From: Nocardioides pelophilus
Lineage (GTDB): Bacteria > Actinomycetota > Actinomycetes > Propionibacteriales > Nocardioidaceae
Assembly (NCBI RefSeq): GCF_014180685.1
Contig: NZ_JACEHF010000001.1
Coordinates: 33,976 to 97,975, forward strand
Direction: 5' to 3'
DNA length: 64,000 bases
The notes beneath the pieces were generated by a model, which saw nothing but the letters and a program-made list of their open reading frames with translations, did no database searches and was not told the origin of the DNA. Shown one piece after another: positions 26,410-35,804 of the stretch (positions are counted from its first letter, which is position 1; every line of letters starts with the position of its first letter). Position numbers and translations under genes: made by a program.

Positions 26410-27494
26410 CACGAGGTTCCCCCGACTCCGGTGACACCGAGCAGGCCGAGCAGCGGCTGCAGCGCGGTGGTGCACTGCTCACTGGTTCCGCCCGCCCCGA
26501 GGATCGCGCCGCAGACCACCTCTGCGACGTTGTCGAGGCCGGACAACGTCGCACGGCCGGTGATGGCCTGGTCCTGGACGGTGTTGCTCAGCCCGATGAT
26601 GGGGAAGGGCGCGACGTGAAGGATCCCCGCGAGTTCGTTGGACCGATCGGCCAAGGTTGCGGCGAGAACGTTGAGGTCGGTGACCGCGTTCCGGATCCGC
26701 CCGCGATGCCGATCGAAGTAGTCTTCGACGACATTCAGGACCGACGCGAGGTCTCGTAGAGCGCCGCCGAGATCGGAGCGGTTGGCGGCCAGGACACCGC
26801 TGACGTCGTCGAGCTCGGACGTGAAGCCACGCAAGGCCGCATCGTTCAGCGCGAGGTTCTTCGTGAAGCTGTTCAGATTCTCGATCGTGCTGAACAGGTC
26901 GGATCGACCGTCTGAAAGGGCAGTTGCGGCGTCTTGGAGCTCGGTGATGGCTCGGCGCAGGTCGATGGACCTGCCGTTGTCCAGCCCTCGCTGGATCGCG
27001 ACGATGGCGTCGGCGAGCGGGCCCCGCCTCGCGCCCCGCTGCGGCCCGAGTGTCGTTGCGAGATCGGTCAGCTGTTGTTTGACGTCATCGAAGGTCACCG
27101 GCACTGCGGTCCTGCCGAGCTCAATGGTGGCGCCGTCCTTCAGCTTCGGCCCACCGGTGTAGACAGGCTCGAACTGCACGAACCGACCACTCACCAGGCT
27201 CGGCGAGACGATGGCGGCGCGCGCGTCTGCCGGGAGTGGTTGGTCGGAGTCGACCGTCATCGTCACGTAGACGCCCTCGGACTTGTTCTCGATAGCGGTG
27301 ATCTCACCGACGCTGACCCCCAGCACCTTCACCTCGTCACCGACGTTCAGGCCTTCGGCACTGGAGAAGTAGGCGTGAACCGTCGTTGCACTCGCATCGC
27401 GATTCCACGCGAGGGCGCCGAGGATCACCGCGGCAACGACCACCAGGGTGATGACGCGGCGCACGCTCAGGAACTGACCTCGGAAGAAGTTCAT
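26409..27494 (-). CDS. mceD: Mce family protein (MceD position)
   Basis: 361 residues from ATG 27494 (ATGA overlap with the upstream gene). Membrane anchor at about 12-30 ('VITLVVVAAVILGALAW'), MCE domain about 35-120 with 'GLNVGDEVKVLGVSVGEI' and 'SLVSGRFVQFEPVYTGG', then the long helical region with 'IENLNSFTKNLALNDAALRG', a segment well conserved in Mce proteins. It ends in a Gly/Leu-rich stretch containing two Cys. Lipid-importer subunit. Confidence 0.9.
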   Translation of the reverse strand: MNFFRGQFLSVRRVITLVVVAAVILGALAWNRDASATTVHAYFSSAEGLNVGDEVKVLGVSVGEITAIENKSEGVYVTMTVDSDQPLPADARAAIVSPSLVSGRFVQFEPVYTGGPKLKDGATIELGRTAVPVTFDDVKQQLTDLATTLGPQRGARRGPLADAIVAIQRGLDNGRSIDLRRAITELQDAATALSDGRSDLFSTIENLNSFTKNLALNDAALRGFTSELDDVSGVLAANRSDLGGALRDLASVLNVVEDYFDRHRGRIRNAVTDLNVLAATLADRSNELAGILHVAPFPIIGLSNTVQDQAITGRATLSGLDNVAEVVCGAILGAGGTSEQCTTALQPLLGLLGVTGVGGTS

Positions 27495-28483
27495 CGCATG
27501 ACCCCGGACAGGATGGGTGCCAATGTGGTCGGCGACGTGAGGTTCTGGATATAGGCATCGAACCATGGTCCGGTTGCGACGGCCTCGTTGAATCCGGTGG
27601 CGTAGCCCAGCAGGCCGGTGATGGTCGCTTTGAGGTTCACCCGGTTGCGATTGAGAGTCGCGACCACTCCATCCAGCTCGTCGAGCGCCGGACCCAGCAC
27701 GTCGTCGGTGTCCTCGAGCAGAACGCGAAGCTGCTGCGACAGCTCGCGAGCGCCAGCAAGAAGACTGATCACGACCTGTTGGCGCCGGTCGAGCTCGGCG
27801 AGCAGCGAGCGACCGGCGCCGAGCAGCGCTGCAATCTGTCGGTCACGACTGGCGAGGACTGCTGTGACATCGCTCGCGCGAGCAACCAGTGAACGCAGCT
27901 CTTCGTCATTCGACGAGACCGCCTGCGACAACGAGCTGATGCCGTCCAGCGCAGGGCCAAGGTCCGGGCTGGCAGCTCTGAGGCTGTTCGACGCCTGCTC
28001 GAGCGCGGCCGCAAGTTGTTGCTTGTCGATCTCGGCGGTGGTCTCTGTGAGCTGGTTGAGGGCGCTGGTGAGGTTGTACGGCGCGGACGTGCGATCCACG
28101 GGGATGGTGTCGCCGGCTTCCAGGACGCCTGAACCGCGCGACTCGAGTTCCACCGCAGCTCGGCCGAGCAGGGTGACGGTGATGATCTGCGCTTCGGTGC
28201 GCTCGCCGAGCTTGATGGAGTCGTCGGTGATGACCAGGTCGGCGACAACGTGATCGACTTCGATGGCGACGTTGCGCACCTTGCCTACCTCGGCGCCGGA
28301 GATCAGCACCGAGTCGCCTTCCTTCAAGCCCCCGGCCTCGGCGAACTCCACGCTGATGACACCTCGATTTCCGACGAGCGGCAGGGAGTTGAAGTTCATC
28401 GCCGCAAGGACGACCAGCACCAGCGCCAAGGTGCCGACGAGGCCGCGCAGCGCAAGGCGATCAGGACTCAGATTCCGGCTCAT
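27491..28483 (-). CDS. mceC: Mce family protein (MceC position)
   Basis: 330 residues from ATG 28483 (ATGA overlap with mceB). Anchor at about 12-32 ('LVGTLALVLVVLAAMNF'), MCE domain about 40-120 with 'GLKEGDSVLISGAEVGKV' and 'LLGRAAVELESRGSG', then helices with 'SLVARASDVTAVLASRD' and a conserved C-terminal 'PWFDAYIQNLTSP'. Lipid-importer subunit. Confidence 0.9.
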   Translation of the reverse strand: MSRNLSPDRLALRGLVGTLALVLVVLAAMNFNSLPLVGNRGVISVEFAEAGGLKEGDSVLISGAEVGKVRNVAIEVDHVVADLVITDDSIKLGERTEAQIITVTLLGRAAVELESRGSGVLEAGDTIPVDRTSAPYNLTSALNQLTETTAEIDKQQLAAALEQASNSLRAASPDLGPALDGISSLSQAVSSNDEELRSLVARASDVTAVLASRDRQIAALLGAGRSLLAELDRRQQVVISLLAGARELSQQLRVLLEDTDDVLGPALDELDGVVATLNRNRVNLKATITGLLGYATGFNEAVATGPWFDAYIQNLTSPTTLAPILSGVMR

Positions 28484-29526
28484 CGCTTGCACCTCGGCGC
28501 GTCGGAGTAGATCCACGGGGTAAGTAGTGCCTGGTTGTCCGTGATCCCGGTCTCGACGCGGACGCCGCAGAGGAAGAAGTTGAAGAAGTTGCCATAAGAG
28601 GCGGTGTTCTGGAGTTTGCGGTAGTGAAGGGGGAGCTTCTTCAGCACGGTCTCGAGGGTTGAGGAGTTGAGGTTGATGCCTCGCGCGGTCGTCCGCAAGG
28701 CTTGGAGATCGGACCGTAGGTCGCCCCGCACGCGAGCGACGAGGGTCGAGGTCCGATCGGCGAAGCCGGTGAGCCGGGCTGCGGCGTCGAGGATCTGAGT
28801 GTCCTGCTTGTCGAGACCTGCGAGAAGCGCAGCGAGCCTGTCGATCAACAGTCCCACTGTGTCCTTTCGTGCGTCGAGCGTGCCAAGGACACTGTTGAGG
28901 TTGCCGATCACCTGCCCGATCAACACCTCCCGGTCACCGATGGCGGTGGTGAAGGAAGCGACGTGGTCCACGAGGTTTGCGACCGAAGACTCCTGGCCCT
29001 GGAGCACCTGGACGAGCTGACCGGACAGCTCGTTGACCTGGCTGGGGTTGAGCCCGGCGAAGAGTGGCTTGAAGCCGTTGAGCAGGGTGTCGAGGTCGAG
29101 CGCCGACTCCGTGTGCTCGGCCGGAATGGTGCCGCCAACCGGTAACGACTCACTCCTGGACGATGGGTCGTCGCTGCTGCGGGAAAGCTGGAGAATGCGG
29201 TCGCCGATAAGGTTCCGGTACTGGATTGTCGCATTGGTGTCGGTCGTGAGCTGGTGGCTGCTGCCGACTTCAAAGGTCACCATGACGGTGTTATCCGACC
29301 GGACATCGATTTCGGTGACCTTGCCGACGTCGACTCCTGCGATGCGGACTTCGTCTCCCACGGTCAGCCCGGAGACATCGTTGAACACCGCCCGATAGGT
29401 GTCGCGTTCGCCGGGTCGTATTTCCCCTGTCACTAGCGCGACCCACACGGTGAACAGTGCGGCGACCGTGAGGAACGCCCCGAACTTGATGAGGTCTCGA
29501 CGCTCTTGATGCTTTTGCCTGCTCAT
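28480..29526 (-). CDS. mceB: Mce family protein (MceB position)
   Basis: 348 residues from ATG 29526 (ATGA overlap with mceA). Anchor at about 13-33 ('IKFGAFLTVAALFTVWVAL'), MCE domain about 40-125 with 'GLTVGDEVRIAGVDVGKV' and 'YRNLIGDRILQLSRSS'. The C-terminus 'FNFFLCGVRVETG...WIYSDAPRCKR' is the classic MceB ending, including paired cysteines. Second mce gene of the operon. Confidence 0.92.
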   Translation of the reverse strand: MSRQKHQERRDLIKFGAFLTVAALFTVWVALVTGEIRPGERDTYRAVFNDVSGLTVGDEVRIAGVDVGKVTEIDVRSDNTVMVTFEVGSSHQLTTDTNATIQYRNLIGDRILQLSRSSDDPSSRSESLPVGGTIPAEHTESALDLDTLLNGFKPLFAGLNPSQVNELSGQLVQVLQGQESSVANLVDHVASFTTAIGDREVLIGQVIGNLNSVLGTLDARKDTVGLLIDRLAALLAGLDKQDTQILDAAARLTGFADRTSTLVARVRGDLRSDLQALRTTARGINLNSSTLETVLKKLPLHYRKLQNTASYGNFFNFFLCGVRVETGITDNQALLTPWIYSDAPRCKR

Positions 29527-30713
29527 TGCAGCTGAGTTCCTCCTCTGATCAGGCCGAGCAGGGTGTCCAGGACTGCCTGGTCCGGCGTGGGCTGAGGACC
29601 GACGTACGGGTTCGCGCCCGCGTGGAAGGCTGGCGGTGGCTGTTGCGCTTCAGTCTCGGTGACGTAGGGAAGCCCGTAGCACGCGGGCCCGCGGTCGTCG
29701 CCCACCTCGGGCAGGTTCTCGGGGTACGTGTAGGGATCGCGTCCCGGGACGACGCGGGTAATGGTGGTGATGCCAGGATGTGTGCCGCCCACCGCATCTT
29801 CGGCGAGCTTGTTCGCCGAGGCCAGGCCGAGGACGATGCACGGCAGCTCCGGCGAGTAGCGGTCAAGGACGCGCGTGACCGGTTCGAGCAACCGCAGGCT
29901 GGTGACCAGTCCCTTCTCCGAGTTGCGTAGCAGGGTGTCGGCCTCGTCGCTGAAGCCGACCAGGCTCCGCTCGAGCGCCCGGAGGGAGGCCTGTTGTCGC
30001 ACGAGCGTGAGGGACACGGTGCCTGCCTGGCTCAGCGTGGCAACCAGGTCCGGCCGCGCCAATGCGTAGACGTCAGCGACGTCGTCGGCGACCTGGAGGT
30101 CGGCGCTCAGCGTCCGGAGGGAGGGGTTGAAGGACCGCAGGTATGCGTCGGTCTGAGAGATCAGGTCGCCGATGAGCTGACCACGCTCATCGATCGCGAC
30201 CGCGACGGCGGTGAGTGCAGCGTTCACCTCTGCTGGCCTGGCCACGTCGAGAACCTTCGTCAGGTTCGTGAAGGCTTCATCCACTTCCACCGTCACCCGG
30301 TCCGCTGTGATGACGGCGCCGGGTTCGATGCTCTCTGCCCCGTCGGCGGTCTCCGACGGCGTCAGCTGGACGTACTTCGCACCGAAGGCGGTCGGTGGCA
30401 CGATCTGCGCGGTCACGTCGGCCGGCACCAGCTCGAGCTCGTCTGGATCGATCTCTAGGGTGACCATCACTCGGTCGCCGTCGATGTCGACCGCCCCGAC
30501 CGAACCGATCTCGACGCCGTGCAACTTGACCGGTGACCCCGAAGCGAGCGTGAGACCTGCCCGGTCTGACTCGACCGTCAGCTCCACTGAGTCCTTGAAG
30601 TCACCCCGGTACTTCGCGATCGTCCCGACGATGAGAAGTGCGATGAGCGCCAGGAAGACCATTCCGTAGCTGACCTTGCGATCGATCCCGAGCGGTGTCG
30701 ATGTCGTCCTCAT
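29523..30713 (-). CDS. mceA: Mce family protein (MceA position)
   Basis: 396 residues from ATG 30713, eight bases after the yrbEB stop. Anchor at about 16-34 ('MVFLALIALLIVGTIA'), MCE domain about 40-125 with 'TLASGSPVKLHGVEIGSV' and 'AFGAKYVQLTPSETAD', then a long helical region and a proline-rich C-terminus with 'PGRDPYTYPENLPEVGDDRG PACYGLP', a segment typical of MceA proteins. First of the six Mce subunits. Confidence 0.92.
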   Translation of the reverse strand: MRTTSTPLGIDRKVSYGMVFLALIALLIVGTIAKYRGDFKDSVELTVESDRAGLTLASGSPVKLHGVEIGSVGAVDIDGDRVMVTLEIDPDELELVPADVTAQIVPPTAFGAKYVQLTPSETADGAESIEPGAVITADRVTVEVDEAFTNLTKVLDVARPAEVNAALTAVAVAIDERGQLIGDLISQTDAYLRSFNPSLRTLSADLQVADDVADVYALARPDLVATLSQAGTVSLTLVRQQASLRALERSLVGFSDEADTLLRNSEKGLVTSLRLLEPVTRVLDRYSPELPCIVLGLASANKLAEDAVGGTHPGITTITRVVPGRDPYTYPENLPEVGDDRGPACYGLPYVTETEAQQPPPAFHAGANPYVGPQPTPDQAVLDTLLGLIRGGTQLQ

Positions 30714-30720
30714 GCTGTCT

Positions 30721-31545
30721 TCACCCCGCGATGTGGACCGACGGGCCACCCCAGACGGCGATGGCGAAGATCAGGTCGATAAACATGGTGCAGATCAGGG
30801 CAGAGCGCACCGCCTTGCCGACGGCCTGGCCAACTCCTGCTGGCCCACCCGAGGCGCGAAATCCGTGGTAGCAGCAGATCGACACGATGGCCAAAGCCAT
30901 CAGGACCACCTTGACCATCGCCAGAAAGAGGTCCCCGGGGATGAGGAAGGTGTCGAAGTAGTGCATGTAGGTTCCGGGAGCCTGGTCGTAGCCGACGGTG
31001 ACCACTAGGTATGTTGCGAGCCAGCACATCATCAGTGCGATCGCGAAGAGGGGGACGACGGCGATCAGCCCGGCGATGATGCGCGTGGTGACGAGGTAGG
31101 GAACCGGGTGCACCGCCATTACCTCGAGGGCATCGATCTCCTCGCTGACGCGCATTGCGCCGATCTGCGCGGTGAATCCAGCTCCGACGGTTGCCGTGAG
31201 CGCAATGCCAGCGATGATGGGCGCTACCTCGCGGGTGTTGAAGTAGGCCGAGAAGAAGCCGGAAAGCGTGGAGACGCCGATATTGTCGAAGGACGTGTAG
31301 GCCTGCAGGCCCACCTCGATGCCCGACGCCGCCGTCAGAAAGCCGATCACGAGAACGGTTCCGCCGATGAGGGCCAAGGCACCCGAACCGAGCGAGACTT
31401 CAGCCAGCAGCCGGACGACTTCCTTGGGGTAGTGCTTGAGCACCCGGGGGATGTGTGCATACGCGGCGCCGTGGAAGCTGAGCTGGTCGCCGAGATTGCG
31501 AAGCGAGGTCGTCGGCTTGGCCAGGTACTGGGTGATCTGGGACAT
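30721..31545 (-). CDS. yrbEB: YrbE/MlaE-family permease (YrbEB)
   Basis: 274 residues. The permease motif 'IGAMRVSEEIDALEVMAVHP' (about 135) and the C-terminal 'CYHGFRASGGPAGVGQAVG' are both present, with about six hydrophobic segments. It starts one base after the yrbEA stop. Forms the membrane channel with YrbEA for the six Mce subunits encoded downstream. Confidence 0.93.
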   Translation of the reverse strand: MSQITQYLAKPTTSLRNLGDQLSFHGAAYAHIPRVLKHYPKEVVRLLAEVSLGSGALALIGGTVLVIGFLTAASGIEVGLQAYTSFDNIGVSTLSGFFSAYFNTREVAPIIAGIALTATVGAGFTAQIGAMRVSEEIDALEVMAVHPVPYLVTTRIIAGLIAVVPLFAIALMMCWLATYLVVTVGYDQAPGTYMHYFDTFLIPGDLFLAMVKVVLMALAIVSICCYHGFRASGGPAGVGQAVGKAVRSALICTMFIDLIFAIAVWGGPSVHIAG

Positions 31546-31546
31546 C

Positions 31547-32407
31547 TCAAGCTCCCAGCTTGATCTGGAGGAACAGGGCGCTGATCACGCTGTTGGCTGC
31601 GAACAGGAGCATGAAGGCGAAGACAACGGTCTGGTTCACGGCCTCGCCGACCCCCTTGGGTCCGCCTTTGGCGTTGAGTCCGAGGTAGCACGCCGTTAGG
31701 CCTGCGAGTAGGCCGAAAACGGCGGCCTTTGCCTCAGAGGCGAGAAAGTCGGCGAGGCCGACGAGCAGTGTGAGGTCGGACAGGAACAGCCCAGGAGTCG
31801 CTCCCTGCAGCACGACGGAGAAGAAGTAGCCGCCGACGAGTCCGACCACGGTCACGATTCCGTTCAGGGCAACGCCAACGAGGGTGGAGGCCACGACGCG
31901 GGGAACCACGAGACGCTCGATCGGATCGATGCCGAGCGTCACCATTGCGTCGATCTCCTCACGGATCTTGCGGGAGCCGAGGTCAGCGCAAATCGCTGTA
32001 GCACCCGCACCTGCGACGACCAGCACGCTCACGATCGGTCCGATCTCGCGCACGACGGCAACCGCCGCCCCTGCTCCGGCGAGATCCACCGCGCCGATCT
32101 GGATCAGTAGCTGGTTCACCTGGAAGATGATCACGACGCAAAACGGGATCGCCACCAGGAGGGCCGGACCCAGCGAGACAGTGGTGACGAACCAGGCCTG
32201 GGAGATGAACTCGCTGAACCTGAAGCGGGTGGTGAACATGGTGCGGAAGACCTTGCCGACGAACGAGTAGAAGTCGCCGAAGGTGGACAACGCCTTGAAG
32301 GGCAGTGTGCCGCGCAGAGCTTCCGCGGCCATTTGCCGAGAGCCCTCTGACATTCCAGCCGGCCCGGGCCGTCGCGGTGCTGCTGATCGCTCGGGAGCCA
32401 GCGTCAT
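31547..32407 (-). CDS. yrbEA: YrbE/MlaE-family permease (YrbEA)
   Basis: 286 residues from ATG 32407, which has GAGGAGG at ideal spacing and overlaps the stop of the GMC oxidoreductase gene (ATGA). The upstream in-frame sequence is antisense-type arginine/proline nonsense and was rejected. Motifs: 'LGSRKIREEIDAMVTLGIDP' and 'CYLGLNAKGGPKGVGEAVN'. First permease of the right-hand mce operon. Confidence 0.93.
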   Translation of the reverse strand: MTLAPERSAAPRRPGPAGMSEGSRQMAAEALRGTLPFKALSTFGDFYSFVGKVFRTMFTTRFRFSEFISQAWFVTTVSLGPALLVAIPFCVVIIFQVNQLLIQIGAVDLAGAGAAVAVVREIGPIVSVLVVAGAGATAICADLGSRKIREEIDAMVTLGIDPIERLVVPRVVASTLVGVALNGIVTVVGLVGGYFFSVVLQGATPGLFLSDLTLLVGLADFLASEAKAAVFGLLAGLTACYLGLNAKGGPKGVGEAVNQTVVFAFMLLFAANSVISALFLQIKLGA

Positions 32408-34185
32408 CGAAAGACCTCCTCGGGATCCTTTGGGCCGCGGCTCCGCACTACATGGAGGGGAAGCCGCAGCGCGGCGGGTGCGGTCGGGGGGACCACGGGG
32501 TGGGCTGGAGGGACAGCTCGGAGCCGGACGTAGGCCCCTCCGGGCTCCGGGCGGTGGTCCCGTTCCCCCTTGTTGGGCCAGGCTGCCATCGCTCGTTCGG
32601 CCTGCGCTGTGATGGTGAGACTCGGGTTTACGCCGAGGTTGGCGGAGACGGCGGAGCCGTCGACGACGTGGAGCCCACGGTGACCGTGGACTCGGTGGTA
32701 GGGGTCGATGACGCCAGTTTGTGGCGACTCGCTGATCGCACATCCCCCCAGAAAGTGCGCGGTCATGGGGATGTTGAAGATCTCGCCGACCGTGCCGTAA
32801 CTGCCCCCGCCGATCCGCCGACTGATCGAGCGGACCACCTCGTTGCCCATGGGGATCCACGTCGGGTTCGGCTCTCCATGCCCCTGCCGAGATGTGAGGC
32901 GGACGCGCTTGCGACGCCACAGCCAGCCTCGCTTTGGAAAGACGGTGATCGAGTTGTCGCGGGTCTGCATGACCAGCGCGATGATCGTGCGCTGCGGCCA
33001 ACTGCCGAGCCCGAACCAGGTCGACAGTAGGAGGCCGGGGTGGCGCGCTGCTTGCCCCAGCCAGCGCAGCCACCTCGGCACTCTTCCGCCCCCGTCGGTC
33101 ATCAGCGTCAGCAGAAGGCCCATCAGGCCCGACCCTTCGCCGTAGCGGACGGGTTCGACGTGCGTGACCTCGTCGGGGTGGATCGAGGACGTGATCGCAA
33201 CGCCGTGGTGGAAGTCATAGGCGGGCCTGTTGCGCAGCGTGGCGCTCGACGCGCACAGCGCCTCGGAGTTGGTCCGCGTCAAGTAGCCCAGCCGCTCGGA
33301 CAGACCAGGCAGGGCACCGGAGCGCTTCATGCCGTGCAGCAGCTCCTGCGTACCCCACGTGCCAGCCGCCAGAACGACCTGCGCGGCCGACACCGACGTC
33401 CGTCGACGACGACTGCGGCCCGTTATGTGGTGCTCCACCTCGTAACCACCCCCCGGACGGGGCACCACACCGGTGACCGTCGTCAGCGAGCGCACCTCGG
33501 CGCCAGCTCGCTCGGCGAGGTAGAGATAGTTCTTCAAAAGAGTGTTCTTCGCGTTGTGACGGCAACCCGTCATGCACTCGCCACACTCCAGGCAGCCCTT
33601 CCGCTCGGGTCCGACGCCTCCGAAGTACGGGTCAGGCACCGGTCGACCCGGCTCCTTGCGGCCCTCGGCACCGAAGCAGACACCGATCGGCGTTGGCCGG
33701 TAGGTATCGCCGCACCCCAACTCGTCGGCGACCTCCTTTAGCACCTCGTCCGACGCGGTGATGGTGGGGTTGTCGACAACTCCCAGCATCCGCTTCGCCT
33801 GGTCGTAATACCGAGCGAGCTCTGCCTTCCAGTCCGTGATCTGCGCCCACTGCGGGTCGTTGTAGAACGCATCGGAGGCGGGCTCGTAGAGGGTGTTGGC
33901 GTAGACGAGCGAGCCGCCCCCGACCCCCGCCCCGGCCAGTACGACCACGTCGCGCAGCAGCCGGATCCGCTGAATGCCGAAGCACCCGAGCCGAGGCGCG
34001 AACAGGAACTTCCGCACGTCCCAAGAGGTCTTGGCGAACTGGTGGTCCTCGAACCGTCGGCCCGCCTCGAGAACGAGGACGCGATAACCCTTCTCGGTCA
34101 ATCGGAGTGCCGCCACCGAGCCACCGAAGCCGGAGCCGATGACCACCACGTCGTACGCGGTGTCGTCGAGCGAGTCGACGGACAT
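32404..34185 (-). CDS. GMC-family FAD oxidoreductase (cholesterol-oxidase-like)
   Basis: 593 residues from ATG 34185 with AGAGG upstream. The N-terminal FAD site is 'VVIGSGFGGSVAALRLTEKG' (about 14-33); 'GAGVGGGSLVYANTL' follows at about 85. A cysteine-rich patch 'CLECGECMTGCRHNAKNTLL' lies near 200, and the C-terminus has 'HVVDGSAVSANLGVNPSLTI', the conserved GMC ending. This arrangement, including the Cys patch, matches the ChoD-like mycobacterial 'cholesterol oxidase' group, whose true substrate is debated. It is the first gene of the mce operon and overlaps yrbEA by four bases, suggesting oxidation of a sterol or hydroxylated lipid brought in by the transporter. Confidence 0.88.
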   Translation of the reverse strand: MSVDSLDDTAYDVVVIGSGFGGSVAALRLTEKGYRVLVLEAGRRFEDHQFAKTSWDVRKFLFAPRLGCFGIQRIRLLRDVVVLAGAGVGGGSLVYANTLYEPASDAFYNDPQWAQITDWKAELARYYDQAKRMLGVVDNPTITASDEVLKEVADELGCGDTYRPTPIGVCFGAEGRKEPGRPVPDPYFGGVGPERKGCLECGECMTGCRHNAKNTLLKNYLYLAERAGAEVRSLTTVTGVVPRPGGGYEVEHHITGRSRRRRTSVSAAQVVLAAGTWGTQELLHGMKRSGALPGLSERLGYLTRTNSEALCASSATLRNRPAYDFHHGVAITSSIHPDEVTHVEPVRYGEGSGLMGLLLTLMTDGGGRVPRWLRWLGQAARHPGLLLSTWFGLGSWPQRTIIALVMQTRDNSITVFPKRGWLWRRKRVRLTSRQGHGEPNPTWIPMGNEVVRSISRRIGGGSYGTVGEIFNIPMTAHFLGGCAISESPQTGVIDPYHRVHGHRGLHVVDGSAVSANLGVNPSLTITAQAERAMAAWPNKGERDHRPEPGGAYVRLRAVPPAHPVVPPTAPAALRLPLHVVRSRGPKDPEEVFR

Positions 34186-34258
34186 GGCGAACCTCTTCTG
34201 AGCAATCGAGCGGCCCCCGCCGCGACGGCCGCGACAAGACGAGGCTTTAACTTCATCA

Positions 34259-34274
34259 GGTGACGACCGTCACC
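34259..34274. promoter_or_regulatory. Inverted repeat GGTGAC-GACC-GTCACC, candidate operator
   Basis: Perfect 6-4-6 inverted repeat in the 169-base gap between the GMC/mce operon and the divergent PucR-type gene. Position and symmetry suggest control of one or both promoters by the neighbouring regulator. Confidence 0.5.
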
Positions 34275-34354
34275 GTCTCGTGCGTGCCGCCAACCTCAAC
34301 GAACGGCCTTGTCCATTTGCACAAAGGGAGCCGGGGGGCAACTAGGGTGGCGAC

Positions 34355-35578
34355 ATGGCAAGCAAGGACGCTGTCCCCGCCGATATCGCGCCCTGGCTGC
34401 TGAAGTACGTCGCTGAGCAGGCGCAGCCGGACCAGCTCGAGGCCTGGGTGAACCGGGTGACGGCGGCCCTCTTCGACGAGGTGTCCGACATCAGGATCAT
34501 CGACGGCCTCGAGGACAGGGTGCAGGATGCCGTACGGGAACACTGGCTAGCTTTCCTCAGCGACCTCGTTCAGCCTCGTCAGCACTTTCATCTGGTCGAG
34601 GAGGCCGGGCGTCTGGCGGGACTTCTGGCCGAGCTTCAGATCCCGCTCGAGACACTGGTCCGCTTGTACCGGATCGCCCAGATGGAAGTGTGGAACTACG
34701 TCAGTGATCTGATCGGAAGCCTGACCTCGGCCGAGTTCGACCGCGCTGATCTGCTGGTCTACTTCTGGGACCGCGCCGGTGTCTGGCTGGACAAGTCAGT
34801 CAGCACGTCGATCGACCTCTATCAGGAGGCTCGTGGCCGAGTGCTCGCCGGTGCCGCCGCTCAGCGCTTCGAATCCGTCAAGGCAGTACTCGACGGCCAG
34901 CTGACCGATGCTCGCGAGGCATCTCGGGCACTCGGCGGCTATCCGTTCTCCGCCCACCACACTGCTTTCGTGGTCTCTGTGGGCGACGCGGAGCAGGCCG
35001 GGGCTCTCGAGCCGCTCGCCGCCGACCTGCTACGCGCGGCCGGGTCTGCTCACCCGCTCGTCGTCAAGCCGGGCGGCCGTCAGCTGTGGCTGTGGGTCGC
35101 CACGCAGGGTCTGCTGGACCTGTCCAGGCTCGAGGGCCTCCCCAGCGGTCCCGGCGAGGCGTCGGTTGGCATCGGCACCTCCATCCCGGGAATCGGTGGC
35201 TTTGTCGCAAGCCACCGCGAGGCACAGGGGGCGCTCGAGGTCGCCGTCCCCGGCGCAGCGGCCTGGCTCAGCCGGTACGACGCTGTCGAGCTTCCCGTCC
35301 TCCTCGGCTGCAGCCCCGCTGTCGATCGTTTCGTCATGCGCCAACTGGGCCCGCTGGCGCGCGAGGATGAATCCATGTGCCGGATTCGCGAGACCCTCAT
35401 TGCCTTCCTCGCGAGTGGAGGCAGTGCCGAGGAAGCCTCTCGGTTGCTCGTCGTGCACCGGAACACGGTCCGCTACCGCATCGCACAGGCCGAGGAACTG
35501 CTTAACCGCCCGATCGCCAAGATCAGCCCCGCTCTCTCGGTCGCCCTCGACCACCACGCCCTTTACCACCGCGTATAG
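34355..35578 (+). CDS. PucR/CdaR-type transcriptional regulator
   Basis: 407 residues from ATG 34355. The N-terminal half is helical (a RsbRD-like/PucR sensory region, about 10-170). The middle (about 175-300) looks like a degenerate GGDEF-like domain, and the C-terminal HTH is 'LLVVHRNTVRYRIAQAEELL' (about 362-381), the hallmark of the PucR family. Similar regulators often sit divergent from mce or lipid genes in actinobacteria; here it is divergent from the GMC/mce operon and most likely controls it. Confidence 0.88.
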   Translation: MASKDAVPADIAPWLLKYVAEQAQPDQLEAWVNRVTAALFDEVSDIRIIDGLEDRVQDAVREHWLAFLSDLVQPRQHFHLVEEAGRLAGLLAELQIPLETLVRLYRIAQMEVWNYVSDLIGSLTSAEFDRADLLVYFWDRAGVWLDKSVSTSIDLYQEARGRVLAGAAAQRFESVKAVLDGQLTDAREASRALGGYPFSAHHTAFVVSVGDAEQAGALEPLAADLLRAAGSAHPLVVKPGGRQLWLWVATQGLLDLSRLEGLPSGPGEASVGIGTSIPGIGGFVASHREAQGALEVAVPGAAAWLSRYDAVELPVLLGCSPAVDRFVMRQLGPLAREDESMCRIRETLIAFLASGGSAEEASRLLVVHRNTVRYRIAQAEELLNRPIAKISPALSVALDHHALYHRV

Positions 35579-35804
35579 GCGCTCCCTCCACCAACCGCGA
35601 CATGGGTGGTGTGCGCAACGGGTCGCAATAGACGCCGGCGGGGCTTCCCCTCTCCGCAGATTCCGTGAGTCGACCAGCCTTCGACGGCGACCGGCCCGGC
35701 GCTTGTGCGTTGGCCCTGCTGCTCGCTACTTGACTGAACTCGTGCACAAGACGACGTCTGCTGGAACGTGGGAGCCTGATGGCGCTCTATAGGACAGGAG
35801 TCAC

